Source: Pseudoneurospora amorphoporcata (lineage: Eukaryota > Ascomycota > Sordariomycetes > Sordariales > Sordariaceae). Taken from it: 58,307 nucleotides of DNA. Below the pieces are notes generated by a model. That model made no database searches. It had not been told where the DNA came from and was given only the letters and a program-made list of their open reading frames with translations. The DNA is taken from the NCBI GenBank assembly GCA_033297205.1, contig MU859271.1:1-58307 (forward strand), given 5' to 3'. Position 1 is the stretch's first letter. Every line of letters starts with the position of its first letter. A program made the position numbers and the translations under genes. Below, one piece after another: positions 44,691-57,824 of the stretch.

Positions 44691-44849
44691 TGTTACTGAA
44701 CTACTCTAGGTATACACCTTCCAGGAAGTAGTATCACCGGCCCTCCATGGCGAGGTGTCCAGGGCATTTCGGGCGCCTCTTTCTCCCTTCTTCTCTTCCC
44801 GGAACCTCATCGATTCTTTTCGCCAGCCAGCATCTTCGTCAACATAAAC

Positions 44850-45005
44850 TGTGCTGCACCCTCCAAAACTACGACTACCAGCACTTTGACGCAGCCTGTC
44901 CTAAAGTCGGGGAGCTGAACAAGATGAGAGCCTGTGGCCCCGACTGAACGACAAGGTCAACCCAAACGACAAACTCCGTAGCTACTGGTGCGTCCATAAC
45001 TTATT
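44850..45005 (+). pseudogene. Third copy remnant of the secreted-protein family (exon 3 only)
   Basis: The sequence encodes CTLQNYDYQHFDAACPKVG and then LNDKVNPNDKLRSYWCVHN, matching exon 3 of the intact gene (CEHFDLTSPG... and YPNDRVRSYFCVQA). A frameshift near the TGA at 44945-44947 separates the two pieces. No exon 1 or 2 is recognisable upstream. Confidence 0.7.
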
Positions 45006-45049
45006 TACAGGGTGGCCCTATAGCAAAAGGCATATAAAGGAGATCTGCA

Positions 45050-45230
45050 GAAAATGCGGGCGTGGCCACGTCGTGCATTTAGATCTGAATTTTGTTCAAC
45101 TTCTGACCGCGAGGCTAGAATACGGAAGTGTCCTGAAAGCTCGACACCATTGATTTCTGAATGTATCTCATTCTCATTTCTTCTAGGTACTCCAGCATTT
45201 GCTTTGAATTCATTGTGATCCCTTTCAGGT
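45050..45230 (+). repeat. Duplicated 3' flank of the secreted-protein gene
   Basis: GCGGGCGTGGCCACGTCGTG at 45056 repeats the sequence at 42806 with one C-to-T change. GATCCCTTT with its flanking bases at about 45220 matches about 42973. The duplication thus included at least 300 bp of 3' flank. Confidence 0.75.
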
Positions 45231-48200
45231 CCAATTGGACTTTCTCTTCTTTCGAACTCTCCTATCCTGTCAAAGTTCAGCGCACATGTTCGTTGGGATC
45301 ACTCACCGAAACACAAATCAGGAACTGTACTTCCCTTGAACCTCCTCCACAGGTATCAGTTAAATAGTCACTCTACAACAGCAGCAATGTCACTCCCCCA
45401 ACCAGCCCATTTGAGCCTCTGTCTTCACCGCTTCGAACACCAGCCAGTTCATCCAGCCAGCCCCTTATCCGCTACACGCCACTGCGTCACCTCGACCTGA
45501 CAAAACGGGTATCAACGGCTCGCCGTTGTCTGTCTCTTTTGATCTGGCGCTCCCGGAACCAAGTTGAACAGACTGAAAACATGGGGCGGGTTGTGTAGCT
45601 GCCGCACCGACATCGGCGATAGTGTGTAACACAGAGCTGGTTGAGACCACCAAGCAGTAATTTCCCTTTGGCCGTTTATGGTGACTGCACTGGGGAAGTA
45701 GTCCTACTTAGGATGAATCAACTTTAAGCTGATTTGTAAGTGGGAGGTGATGGATTCGGAACATTCCTGTACAAGTGAAGAAACCTGGCACGCCAGAAGT
45801 GGAATTATGCTGTGGCGTGCTAGGATTTTGCTTGCACAAGGTAGCTAGGCGCTCGTGGTTGTGGAACGAGGATGTTTCAAGCGGGAATCGAGATGAGATT
45901 GTCGAGAATAGACCATTATCTCAGTCACGTTGGGGAGGTGAGAGGGAAACGAGAGGTGGTATGTGGTTGAGGGAAGGGGTGTTTTACTACTGCACTTCAC
46001 CGATGATAGCCATCTCGGTGTTTCGTGGTTCATGGAGGCTCACGATCAACGTCGAACTTTTTTGCTCGCTGTGAGCAGCGCCTTCAGTCACTTGCATGAG
46101 AACATAACTGCACCATAGGAACTGCACCACGCAAATCTCAATTGCAATGTACTATACTGCAAGATCGGCAAGCCCTGCGATGAAATCAAGGCTGCCATGC
46201 GGATTTGCGGCGTAGTCCGGCTGGGGACGAAATTTGTTTTTGTAATTCGATCACGATCTAATTTCAACGGTTGAGCGCTGTGAGCCAAAGTCATGTCGCA
46301 CAATGTCCTGACCATTTACCTTTTCGGGACTGGAACACAGTCATTAACAAGAAGCAACCGTTGAGCCAGTGACACCTTCCTCTCAACTACCATTTCACGC
46401 AAGAGCACTTAGCTATCTAAGGTAAGTGTCAACTGAACCTGACGATCTTGAATCTTCAGCTACATGCGTCATTGCCATAAGTCGCTCACTGTCCAGTAAC
46501 TCCAGTGCATCTGTAAGCTTGGCGCGGTAGCTCAACACCATGATTTTGTTGGCGGTGGCTTTGAAATGAGTGCCGGTGATGGATTGAGCATCATCGGACG
46601 TTTCTGGGCTGCTGCATCCGAGCTTCTTCAATTCGATACTGTACTCGCTGCACTCAGAGGATGCATCTCATATCCTATCCGTCGGGTTCTGCTATTTTGG
46701 TTCATGGTTCGTCAACTGTTTACTCATCGTCAATCCACTCCAACCGTAGACCTAAACACTGGTCCCAACAGTCGGCGATGACATCTGTCCCGTCCCGATC
46801 TGGGCCGATGATGGTCAGAAAGGAAATTGGCTTACCATAATTAGACTAGAGCACCCTGACCGCATCTCGGGCTTCAACCCCGACCGCCACTCCGGCTCTG
46901 ATAAACGCCTGCAACGTTTACAGTCCGCGACAACATCTTTAAGATCATGATAACTTACCATGACTGGGGTCAGTGATGGCCTTGGAAGGATCACTCAACC
47001 ACGTTGTTGGGTCCCCAACTGTCATCCCCCCTCACGGACCGGGGTGAAAACTAGTTGCAGATCGCCCTAAGCCCTAGCAAGTAGAATAGTGTATGTACAT
47101 ACCACCCTGCCTCCCTGCCTCCCTGCCAACCTCCTAGGCAAACTTGCATTTCGTGCATCGCCATCACCATCACCATCGCTAACCCGCCAAGTGTCAACTG
47201 CACAGTAAACTGAGCCGAGCGAGGATCAGATCGCATGCTCCAACGTCGCTTCAGTTCCAACTTTCGAAAACGTCGAAGAAGGATTCCCAACCGTTGGACC
47301 TGTCATTTCCAAAGTCGCACATCAAGAATCCTTTTCCATCCTTCTCCAACCATCGATATCATTTTTCCATATTACCGCATTCCACGACTGCCCCCCGGGT
47401 CCCAACGAACTTCATGTTCCAACGCAACGGACCTCCATACCCGTAGGTACCTACCTACTTATTCTTGATTACTCTTTGCGCCGGACATATCGTACAGTAG
47501 TAGGTAGTGTAAATGCAAACAACAACCAAAACAACAAACGCGCGCCTATAAGGATTAAGCCTGCCAGCAAGCGGCGTCAGCGGCGCGGTAAAGAGCGGTA
47601 AGAAGGATCCGGATGTTAGGTAATTGGGCGCTTTGCTGGTAACTATAGTAAGCGTAATTACCCATGGGCGTTTAAATCCTGGGCCACCACCCAGCGTTTG
47701 TTGTTGGCTTGTTGCTGTTTGTAGTTAGCGAAGCGACAAGCGGTAATTAGTTGGTTCGCATCAACGGGCAGTAAGAAGTCCGATCTGACGTTGGGGTAAT
47801 TTGAAGGTGCAGTCTAAACCGATTGCATGAATGGAATTGCAGCCAGTGCTTTTCCAACTAAAAGTGTCTTTTGATGCGATTGTTTGGGCCGGGATGGGCA
47901 GTGGACAGCCCCCCCAGATGTCGTCCGATATTTTTTAAGTTTACTAGTCCGGGGTCCCGGCCAGGAACGGTGCCTGACCCGACCCAGGGACCTACCGGCA
48001 CCGGCCCCACTCCTGCATGTTAGCGCCGATATGGGGCATTTCTGCCTCCGGGGTCCGGTCTCTGCCGGACGTCCTTCCGCATCAAGTCAGTCGGGGTCCG
48101 ACCGGCGTTTCGTTTTGCGCTTTGGATGTAGTGGTTGGATTTTGAACACCGTTGGGCTGGATTGTTTGGTTACGCCCAAGTAAAATTAAGGTAGGTTATA

Positions 48201-51200
48201 CCGGTACAACGTGCCTAATCCCGCAAACCAAGATTAGATCAGTCATTCTTGATATATCATATCTTTTTCCGATGATGTTGCTTCGTGTGCGGTAGTATTG
48301 TTAAAGGCTGATGCGACCATTTCGTGGAATCGTATCAAGAAATATCTTCATGAGCGTGGTCAGATTCATGAAAACACAGAGCACAATCTCGGTCATAAAC
48401 CGGGCTTGGGTCGGACGCTCAACCTTGGTGGTTGAGTGTTTTTGCCGGTCCACATGTATCACAAAAACGCATGCACACAAAAGGGGTAGCCGAGCAAGTA
48501 CTTTACTTTCCTGATATTATCGTGGTTCGTGAGAATGCTGGTGCTACCACACCCGTTGAGACCTTGGCGGCAACTTTGGGCTTGACATGTCGCATCGTGA
48601 TGATGATCTCAGGACAGGAACGGCCGTCAGATGAGAGACACACCAGACGCGTTCAGGCGATTCTCGCGAAGATGGTGTGAAGCAAATTTCGCGTCGACAC
48701 TAGAACCTTGAGACCCTTGGTAGAAGGGGAGATGAGTGGTTGCGCCGGTGTGGTAACACGGCTGCACGTCATAAGCCACGCGGAGAAACCCTGGAGCAAC
48801 CCAACCATGAATTCATTCCCCTGTTGCAACCTTCTTGTGTCAAATGGTTCATTCGGGGAGTCGGACAAAATTTTGATTTGCCTTGGAGGGTGCTTCGCAT
48901 GTGAAAGGCCGTCATCCTTGTTCAAGATCGTTAGTGATCGAGGTGTAAAATCCTGACGAGAAGGCTTTTCTTCTCCTTCTCGTTTCGCGTCTGTGGCTTG
49001 TCGAAAGACCGAACTCATCCCACCCTCTCCGAAATCGTCTTGCGCCGCCGAGGTTGGCATCACAGCCTGGTGAGGGCGTCGTATCCTTCTTGTTCACGAA
49101 GAACCATTCGCAACAAGCCCCGACTCTCCGAGATTCAACTTCTACACCCTCATGGATGTATATCCCGTATCGGGCGCTAGGTGTCCGGACTGTCATGGCT
49201 TCGTGTGCTGAATGCCTCCACAAATGGCTATTCGTCGATTGAGTCTTCCAGAGGGTTATGATCAGGTGTATGCCACGGCAGGGCAGATTTCTAATTGCTT
49301 ACTTTCAGCCTGATGATTTCACATGCGGCTATCGTCAGTCAGTATTGTTGAGCTCCATCAGGTATGACGCATCATCAGCCATCAAATGGGGCTTGATCGT
49401 CGCCTTCCGACATTAACCACAGTCGATCAACGCCAATCAAGGTCTCAAGGAAATTCAGGGACTGAAGAGCCGAGAGGCAAAGATTGCGCGTACAAGCCCG
49501 TATTTGCGTATTTGAAGCAAAAACTTCCCATGGCTACTAGTTAGACTAGTGTAGCTTCTCAAGGAGTCTAGGTAGGCATCGCCGGAGTTTCGCTTCCCAA
49601 GTGAGCGGCGAAAGCCACCTAGCTGAGCCACACCCTCTCACCTGTCATTCTTGTTTTCGAGATTTCTGCTGCCACTGCGGCTTGACAGGCGACCAGCCTC
49701 TTTGGAAGATGATTGGTTCTCCCTGTCCGAGTCTCTTAACAAGTGCAGACATAGGTAGGGCGCGCCTCAAGACATGCATCACCCAATTAACACCTTGTGC
49801 GGTAGTTACACGGCTTTTGCCTCTGACATTGGCAAACGAAGCTGACCGACGGATAGACGCTTTTGACGCTGCGTTATTACGGGATGTTCGGAAGAAGCTG
49901 AGAAGATTCCTTATCCTGCGGCTCGCTTGACGTGATTTGGCGGGGAAGACCACTATCATTGTAAGTCCGCGACTGCTATAGGGCCGCCGGTCAGCTGAAT
50001 GACATTTGGATGGTTGCCCACTGGGTTGTTTGGATTAGTATCCCTCGCGGAATCCCTGACATCAAGACGGGATAGGGAAGTAAAAAGGCAAAGTGGCTGC
50101 TCACTGAAAATTGAGGTTGTCAGAATTGTATATTGTCTGAACGATAGCAAATCATTACCACCCAGGCGTGCCAGGGCATTCAATGGAGAGTGACCCCATC
50201 GACGTCTTATCGGCCCGCAGATGAGCCATGGTGTGTGAGTGCTTGATGGTTTCCCATTGAGTCCATTCCGTTCAGCCACGCGTCCCAAAATCTAGAGTGG
50301 CAACCACAACCATTATCTGCATTTCGTCTGGTGAAGCCACATCAATGCAAGTCTCAGGGGCAGCTGCGATTGGAATGGTGGATGAATTACCATAGAACGT
50401 CCCGCTGCCGCATGGGGTATCATTGATCCGTTGTTGATTTCGTATTCGATCGTCGGTTGCCGACTGCTGAAATTTGCGTCGATTAAAGATATCAAACGTG
50501 GCTAACCCGCGGGCATCGCTGGCGCTGCGCGAGTGATTTGTACATACCGCAGTCGGGCCTAAACAAGTTCTGCCAAGATCAGCGGTTGGAAGCTGCAGTT
50601 TGTTCTATCCATGGAAGGTGCCAACACTGCCGGCGCAGGATCGCATCGTTTGCACGGGACAGCGCGCGGATGGGAAGTGGAAATGAAAGTTTGGACAGCT
50701 CATTATCAGCCAAGCCGATGTGTAAGTCGTCGGCCACGGAGGCGGACCGGCGCTATCGAGACCGGCGGACCCACCCGGAGCAGGCCTAAGTGGAAACCCT
50801 CGGCGTGGGGCACCGGCCTATCGGGGCTCATCGGCACGACAGCCTCGCCTTTGTTCTTGGTTCGTTTTCCAGCGATCTCGGCAGTTCGGAAAGGCGGCTT
50901 TTCATCATGTACTGCGCAGATCGATCGCTATTTGCAGTGCTTACCCCTCTCTTCAGGGGTACAGTGACCGTGGTGTTGAGAAACCGAGGACGCTTCCATA
51001 TTTGCTCCAGAGAGTCTATGATAATCATTGTGACCGGACTTTGGAACCCAAAAGTGAACGACAGGCCGTCTCGGGTGTTTGGACGTTGTCCGTTTCGTTT
51101 CACCGGGACGCAGTGGTGGTTGCAGTGATGGCGTGCAGGGCTCCATTCTCAGGGGAAATAGGTAATGGCACGGCTGAGCACGGATGGGAACAGTGTCAGC

Positions 51201-53715
51201 GCGGGACACGCCCGAACGCACACGTCCTCCCGAAGTGTGGGTGAAAGCTGGGGAATCAGAATGGAACCCCTGCGTCACGAAGCCCCTGGGCATTGCTTTA
51301 GGTTGGTGATATGGATGCATAACTTGCGCTTTGCACGGTTCTGACATTGTGGCCATGATATTGTGAAGTTGACCGTTCTGGCAGTCAATGACCATGACTC
51401 CCTCGTGGTCGGCCAGGAAAGTCGAGGGGCGTTGGCTATGTCAGGCGAGTCGAACGGCAGGTCGGGTCCATGACCTCGAGGCATGATGGCTTGCTGGATA
51501 CGTGGCCACCGCCGCCGGCGAGTTGAAAAGATGGACGACGGTGTGGATTGTCTGTTGTTGTTGATTGGGTCGGGTGATCATCTCCTGGAGTGCGTTGTCA
51601 ACCCGATTTCTGATCCCATCAACTACCTTACAAGCGGGAGGAAGATCGTCAGGATTGGTTGTGGTCCATGACGGTCTGGGTGGCGGGACCCTAGCAGGAG
51701 ACCCTACCAGACCCGAACCCTACAGGGCTTTGCCCTGCAAAGCACGGGCCCGACCACTGCCTGACCTCATGAGTGCTTTTCCAATCTTGTCAGTTTGGAC
51801 GACGCTGACTCAGATCCTCCTCCTCCTCCTCCTCTTCCATTTTCAAAACAAGTGATGGACATTCATGCATCAATTTCTGTCAACGCCTCGCTTTTGGAAA
51901 TGACGATAATCGCAGGTGCAACGACGTCCAATCGATGGCGCCCATCGGCCGCGGTTACCGGCACGGGCTGGTCTCTGACATGCTGACCTCCAGCAGGCCA
52001 TCGGAAAGAGTCTGGCAGTAGACTGCTTTCGGCCAAAGCGTGAATTTCGTCTGTTTCATGTCTGGACATCGGGCTCCAGACCTGGCTAATGGTATCCATG
52101 GCTTCCAATCAAAGCCCTTGTCTGCCGAACATCTGTCGACCTCTCAACCACTCATCCAGATCCTATGGGACTATCCAGGAGACGAGGACATGGCCTGGGC
52201 ATGGGCATGAGAATATGCAAATCCAGAGCCATTCAAAACGACCTTCCTTTTCAAGAGTGGCGAGACATTCAGCAGGTCGACCAGCCCAATGTTGATAACT
52301 CGAATCGATCGGCACAACATTCCATTCAAGCAAGTGCAAGATAGGGATGGATGGTGTGCCTTCCATAGAAACAACGTTTCAACGCCAAATGGATGCCACA
52401 AGGGCTGCAGATATTGAAAGTCACAAACTGTATAATGATAAAGGGTGACACCAAGGACTGCAATATTGACCGTTTTCTGAATCGCAAGTCAACCTTTGCA
52501 CCACCTGCGACAATATCTCATTCCACATATACTCCCTCATCCGATTGAGCCGGGCTCAAAAGGGCATCCTCGGTCAATTTGGTCTGCCTCGCTTGAAAGA
52601 TCAGTGGTATCTCAGGTGGATGAACCACGCACGATATTTCAATGTATGCAATCTTCACCATCTTCCCTTGATGCCATGCCACCTACAAAGCGGCATCGAT
52701 AAAGGTGCATCATCATCCACCCCGCCACATGTCAGGTCGCTAACATCTCGACTCTTGTCATTGGACTACTCATAGTTGAAGTGTTTGTTATTTTTGGGGA
52801 TACCTTGTCCTTCCCTATCGTCTCTGTACCACGTCGTCCTGCCTAGAAGCGACATCTTGTCGAAGCCAAAACATCGAACGCGCTAGGAACCCTTACAAGT
52901 TAAACCCCGTTGAAACCCCTGGCCCGCTTCGCCTCAGAGTTACCGCTGCATCCAGAGCCCTCGAGAGCGAATCAGACAGCGCCGACGCGTGGTACCGGGC
53001 GACTGCTCGAACATTGTGTCCTCGTACGCAATTCTGCCAGAGAGAAGAAACCTTCCGCACTCGACTCTACAACCGCGCTGCTGTCCACATTAGCGCGCGA
53101 CTGTTCCGTTGCAGTGGCAGGCCGTCGACCAGAATAAACTGCTTTTCAAGGTGGTCGGTCAAACGACGTACATATTAATTCAAACAGCGTCCCGCCATCG
53201 ACAGACACAGAATACTAAACAATCACCACCGCTCTCCGAAGCACCAACCAACACCAACAACCGCAAGCGTTGACGCCTGCCTTTCCTTTTCAGTCGCATC
53301 AACGTCCGGGTATCCACAAAGACAACCTATAGACAACTCTCCTGCAGGATCGGGATTCCCACTTAATTATTCACCACTACGAGACGATACACATATCGGT
53401 TCCTGTGTCTTCCGACGACTCGCTACTGTCTCAAAGCTAATTGAGCATCGCCAACCTACTTAGTGCTGGTCACTTTTATAACCTCAAAACACTCCACCGT
53501 CTTATCTGCTTGACTCGGTCCGAGTCACCCTGACAGTTCCGATCTTCCATCGCCGGGACCGTCCTGTGTTTGCACGCTGAACATCAGCTCACCGGATCCG
53601 CTCGTGTTCAGAAGATCACAAAGTCAAGCCACCTCCTTCGGTCCACCGCCGACACCGACACCAAACCCGACCCAAACTCAACATCAAACTCGGGCCTTCC
53701 GTGTCTTTTCTTTCA

Positions 53716-53880
53716 GGTGAGTCGCATCGCATCACGGCCGCAGCCAGCCGGGACTCCCTTGTTCCGAGGCATTTCCAGCACCTCTGAAAAGCCGACGGCG
53801 TTGTCCGCTCGCAAGTGCCCTGAATCTTGCCTCAGGGACCGCTGTCTTGACTGATAGGTTGCATTAACAAGACTAACCAG
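53716..53880 (+). other. Possible 5'-UTR intron of the cyclin gene
   Basis: A consensus donor GTGAGT at 53716 is followed by ACTAAC at about 53872 and CAG at 53880, a normal fungal intron layout in the untranslated leader. An earlier acceptor ATAG at 53857 is an alternative. Not confirmed by transcript data. Confidence 0.35.
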
Positions 53881-54042
53881 CGAGACAGGGATCTCCAGCG
53901 CCCAGAAGTCGCCCCCGGCCACTGCCAACCCACACCCCGTAACCCATCGCGACTTGTGCACCAGCATTCCAGCACAGGGCCGCTCACGTCTGGACTACGC
54001 TGATCTCACCCCCCTCTCGGCCCATCCTTGACACCCATCACA

Positions 54043-54059
54043 CCCCCCCCCCCCCCCCC
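54043..54059 (+). repeat. C homopolymer in cyclin leader
   Basis: Seventeen C in a row, followed by A/C-rich sequence. Its length may be wrong. Confidence 0.8.
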
Positions 54060-54695
54060 AAAAACCCCCACCCCACTGCGACTGCGTCCGATTCAGTGGG
54101 CCACTTCACTCTTACTGTTGAGAATCACGGCACCAGCTCACGCAACCCCTTGCCGGTACCGCATCCCCTGTCCACCTGTCCTTCCGGGTTCACCACGCAC
54201 CCTTCACCACCTGGAACGCCTGCTCAGCCTCGTGTATTTTCCCTTTTTGCACGTCACCCCCCGGGTCCCCTTCTGACGAACAGCCACTGAGACACGCAGC
54301 AAAAAGTGGAAAAGCCCAAGGTCTAGAAAGCCCACCCAGAAGCCTCCAGCAGTGACCCATCGCTACCTGACCCTACTATTTACTAGGCTCATCTACCCCA
54401 ACTTTTTCTCCCTCTTTCATACATAGTGCCTCATTCCGCCTGCATGAGCTTCGCCGCACGTCAACTTCACTTCGTGTAAGACTTGGCCGGCTGTCCCTAC
54501 ACCCTGTTCGCATTTGTTGTTATATCATCACCAGGGTGACCGTCCTCGTCGACATTGCCTACTACAACATCTCTTGTTGACGTTCGTCGTCAACGTTTTT
54601 TTTTTTTTTTTTTTAAATTCTGCTGTTTGTTGCCTTGTGCATCACTCACATCCTTCTCAACTCACATCAACACATTACACACAACATATATCGAA

Positions 54696-55862
54696 ATGGG
54701 CCTACTATCAACAACGATCAGCATGAGCCTCTCTGAGCTCAATGCGAAGGCTCTTGACAACTTCGTCTACAGCAAGGTCGACAGGGAGATGATCAGGTTT
54801 TTGGCTACCGCCGCCAGCGAAGTTATCCAATGCGATCCCACCATGATGCCATCACCAACAGTCGAGACTTCTTCTGGAAAGGAACAACAAGCTACCGCGC
54901 CACCAAAGGTTGTCAAGTGTGAAGATGGCGGACTACCTACCCTCGAGGCCTTCATCAGCCAGCTTGTCGTCAGCTCCAACGTCCAGGTCCCCACTCTCAT
55001 GTCGACTCTCGTCTACCTCAGACGTCTAAAGTCCCGGCTTCAACCCAACGCCAAGGGCCTCCGCTGCACCACCCACCGCATCTTCCTCGCTGCTCTCATC
55101 CTGGCGGCCAAGTACCTCAACGACAGCAGCCCCAAGAACAAGCACTGGGCCAGCTACACCAACATGTCGAGCTCCGCCTACAACTTCGGGTTCAGCCGCA
55201 CCGAGGTCAACCTGATGGAGAAGCAGCTCCTCTGCCTTTTGGATTGGGAACTGCGCATCACCGAGGAGGATCTCTACCGCGAGCTGGACTACTTCCTGGC
55301 CCCCATCCGCCGTGACATCGAGGTCCGCTACGCCCGTCGCATGCGCGAGAAGGCCGAGAAGCGCCAGCGCCAGTTGGAGGAGGAGGCCTGGGTCCAGGTT
55401 GCCGCCGCCGCCCAGCACGTCCAGCAGCAACAGCCTGCTTACATGTCTCCTCCTTCATCCCGCGGCAGCTCCCGCTCGCGTGGCGGTTACGCCTCTCGTG
55501 ACACCTCGCCGCCCGGTCTTTCGAGCTCCGCATCTTCCTACACCACCTCCACCAGCGGCAGCCGCTCGACGACTCCCGACAGCGAATTGGACCTTCCTCA
55601 CTCATACGTTGCCATCAACGGCGACGACTACTACCAGTCTGCTGCTATCCCACCTTGCGTACCGGAGAAGGATGCCGCGGCCGTGTACTTCAGCAACACG
55701 CGTGGCGCTGGCGTCTCCGCTGCTGGCAACAAGCGTGGTGTTCTTCCCTACGAGATCAACGCTGAGGACCTCGATGATGGCAGCAGGGTGAAGCGCATGC
55801 GTGGCATGCTTGGGCGCGTTTTTGGCGCTAGCGCTGATCGGAATGGTATTCCGGTCAGGTAA
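54696..55862 (+). CDS. PCL/Pho85-type cyclin
   Basis: A single exon of 388 residues from the ATG at 54696 (CGAAATGGG). An upstream in-frame ATG at 54555 would add 47 residues translated from a T tract and is unlikely. The cyclin box of the Pho80/PCL family spans roughly 80-205: LPTLEAFISQLVVSSNVQVP, LMSTLVYLRRLKSRL, HRIFLAALILAAKYLNDSSP, KHWASY and VNLMEKQLLCLLDWELRITE. Such cyclins activate the CDK Pho85 (in Aspergillus, PclA acts in conidiation with PHOA or NIMX) and control polarity, phosphate response or G1 events. A basic coiled segment (RRMREKAEKRQRQLEEEAW) and a Ser/Gly-rich tail with SPP, TSPPG and TTPDSE phosphosites follow. The leader upstream is unusually long. Confidence 0.93.
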   Translation: MGLLSTTISMSLSELNAKALDNFVYSKVDREMIRFLATAASEVIQCDPTMMPSPTVETSSGKEQQATAPPKVVKCEDGGLPTLEAFISQLVVSSNVQVPTLMSTLVYLRRLKSRLQPNAKGLRCTTHRIFLAALILAAKYLNDSSPKNKHWASYTNMSSSAYNFGFSRTEVNLMEKQLLCLLDWELRITEEDLYRELDYFLAPIRRDIEVRYARRMREKAEKRQRQLEEEAWVQVAAAAQHVQQQQPAYMSPPSSRGSSRSRGGYASRDTSPPGLSSSASSYTTSTSGSRSTTPDSELDLPHSYVAINGDDYYQSAAIPPCVPEKDAAAVYFSNTRGAGVSAAGNKRGVLPYEINAEDLDDGSRVKRMRGMLGRVFGASADRNGIPVR

Positions 55863-56114
55863 TTCGACCTGTCGACCTAGGTCATATTTTTTTTTTTTTT
55901 TGCTTTTTGTTTCCTGTTTGTCTCATCACTCATCACTACTACTATGCATTACATCGAAATGCATTGACTGCATCCACATCGGCGTTATTAATTCTTTTTT
56001 TTTTTTTTTTTTTTTTTTTGAGGGGGCAATGGGGTCGGGCCTTGTCGTTTGTCTGTTTTAGAGACCTGTTTTTACACTAAAAAGCGAGGTGTTCATTGGC
56101 TGGCGAAGTTCTAC

Positions 56115-56148
56115 ATCAGCATCATCGTCATCATCATCATCATCATCA
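56115..56148 (+). repeat. (ATC)n microsatellite
   Basis: About ten ATC units with one CGT interruption, in the 3' flank of the cyclin gene. Confidence 0.85.
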
Positions 56149-57496
56149 CAGCATTTTCATATAGGGGTGGCTGGGTGGCAGTATTGTCTTGCTTTTTTTT
56201 TGTTCTTATACTATCGTCATCTCTCTCTCCTAATGATGGGCAACGAATGGGTCGAAGGAAGGGCATTATCAGGATATCGATGGACGGGCTACATGATGGG
56301 AGTATATTGTGTGATTGATGATGGACGACAATGAAAGGGAAGGAATCAATGGGTCTTCTGGCATCAAGAAACTGCCGGAAGGAATCTTTTTACTGCATAA
56401 CAACAAACCAAACCAAACAAATGGAATAACATGTACACTTGCTACCACCTTGAAAAAGGGTAGTAAGGTGATGATTCAAGCAATCACTTCTTTGACTCTT
56501 TTTCAATCGTGCAATTACTGTGGCTTGTGATGACTTCTGCTTGTCAACAATTGGTCACTCTTTTGCACGTAATGCGGAAATTGCTCCAACACCCCTCGGC
56601 GCAGCTTTTATTTTTGTTTTCCCTTAAAACACGTGGCCGAGCGTGTTCTCGACACGAAAACGTTATGCGAATAACCAGGTTCGTCCTTGGTTGATCACAG
56701 TCACGATTCGGTGTGTTCTGGCGAATCCATCCGATCCCTCAAGGTACAAAGCTCCATAGAAGCTGTGGAGCCCTCGTGTTAAATGGAGCCTCGGGACCTG
56801 AGCTAACGAAAAAGCATGCAGCAGCAACAGCAATGTTGGGGATCTGGAGTCTGGAACGGAAAATGCGGACGGGAGTGACAGTTGGAAATTCGGATGGAAA
56901 GGGCCGGGATCCAAGTTCCTGCGGGGTACATAAGTGCTGACATATTCGGATTGGTATGCACGGAAAAGGGATGCAGGGGGAATGTGGAAAGGGAATGCTA
57001 AATGCGGAATGTACATCCGTTTGGAACTGCGATCGTCGAGGTCAGGTGCGGAGATACTTGCTGCTTCCATTCCAGGTACCGGTAAAGGAAGGAAGTGACG
57101 GGGAGTCGAAGACTGCTACGCACGTGGATGGGACGGGACGAGCGAGATGGATGCGTTCGTGCGTGATTCTCTTTTGTTCGTGGATGACATCCGATGATAA
57201 AATCTGACTATGTATCGTGCGTGATTGACGGCAAGGCAGATAGATGCGTTCTCTGTAGGTACATGGACTACTAGTAAAGGATCGCTGATCGACGATGCTT
57301 TAGGCAGATATCTAGTTTAAAGGTTGCAAGTCTTTTTCACATGGGATTGTGACCATTCTACCATTCTGACCATGACTGAGATCCTCAAAAATCACTTTTG
57401 TTCACTTTTGTCGGGCGGCCCCGTGTTCTCGGTTATTTTTTTACTTTGACTACATCCTAGACTATATGACTGCGCATGCGTAGCAAACAAGCTGTC

Positions 57497-57530
57497 TCAT
57501 GTCATGTCGCGTCATGTTATGTTATGTCAT
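57497..57530 (+). repeat. CATGT/TATGT short tandem repeat
   Basis: Repeated CATGT, CATGT, TATGT-type pentamers in non-coding sequence. Confidence 0.75.
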
Positions 57531-57795
57531 ATTCGCAATTGATATTTGAAGCCTGATTTCCGGATGTCAGACTAGCCCATATCATCTCCATTAAAAATCA
57601 TCCAACCTTCTTCCACCTAGCAGCCAGCCCTACCCGCATCCGACATCTAAGCCATCCGAGGCCCACGTGCATTCATTAAACTAACATGCATATTCGACAT
57701 ACGCAGGCAGGTAGACAGACTATGGGGTGCACGCCGTTACCGTAGGCATCCCATCCCGTAGGCTGACAACAATTTTATTCGACTTTGTTCATCCT

Positions 57796-57824
57796 GTTCA
57801 TCTATTCATCTATTCATCTATCCA
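57796..57824 (+). repeat. (ATTCATCT)3 tandem repeat
   Basis: Three consecutive ATTCATCT-like octamers in non-coding sequence. Confidence 0.8.

Larger units (their letters stand above)
45231..54695. other. 9.4-kb gene-poor region
   Basis: No recognised gene. Open frames reach at most about 155 codons (for example 50928-51395 - and 48653-49063 -) and show no identifiable domain. Two cysteine-containing open segments (46140-46280 + and 46772-46960 +) are protein-like but isolated. The last 1.9 kb (about 52800-54695) is C/A- and pyrimidine-rich, as expected for the promoter and long leader of the cyclin gene. Confidence 0.5.

Noticed and set aside
50928..51395. 155-codon minus-strand frame
   Set aside because: No recognisable domain and no supporting splice structure; kept only as part of the gene-poor region.
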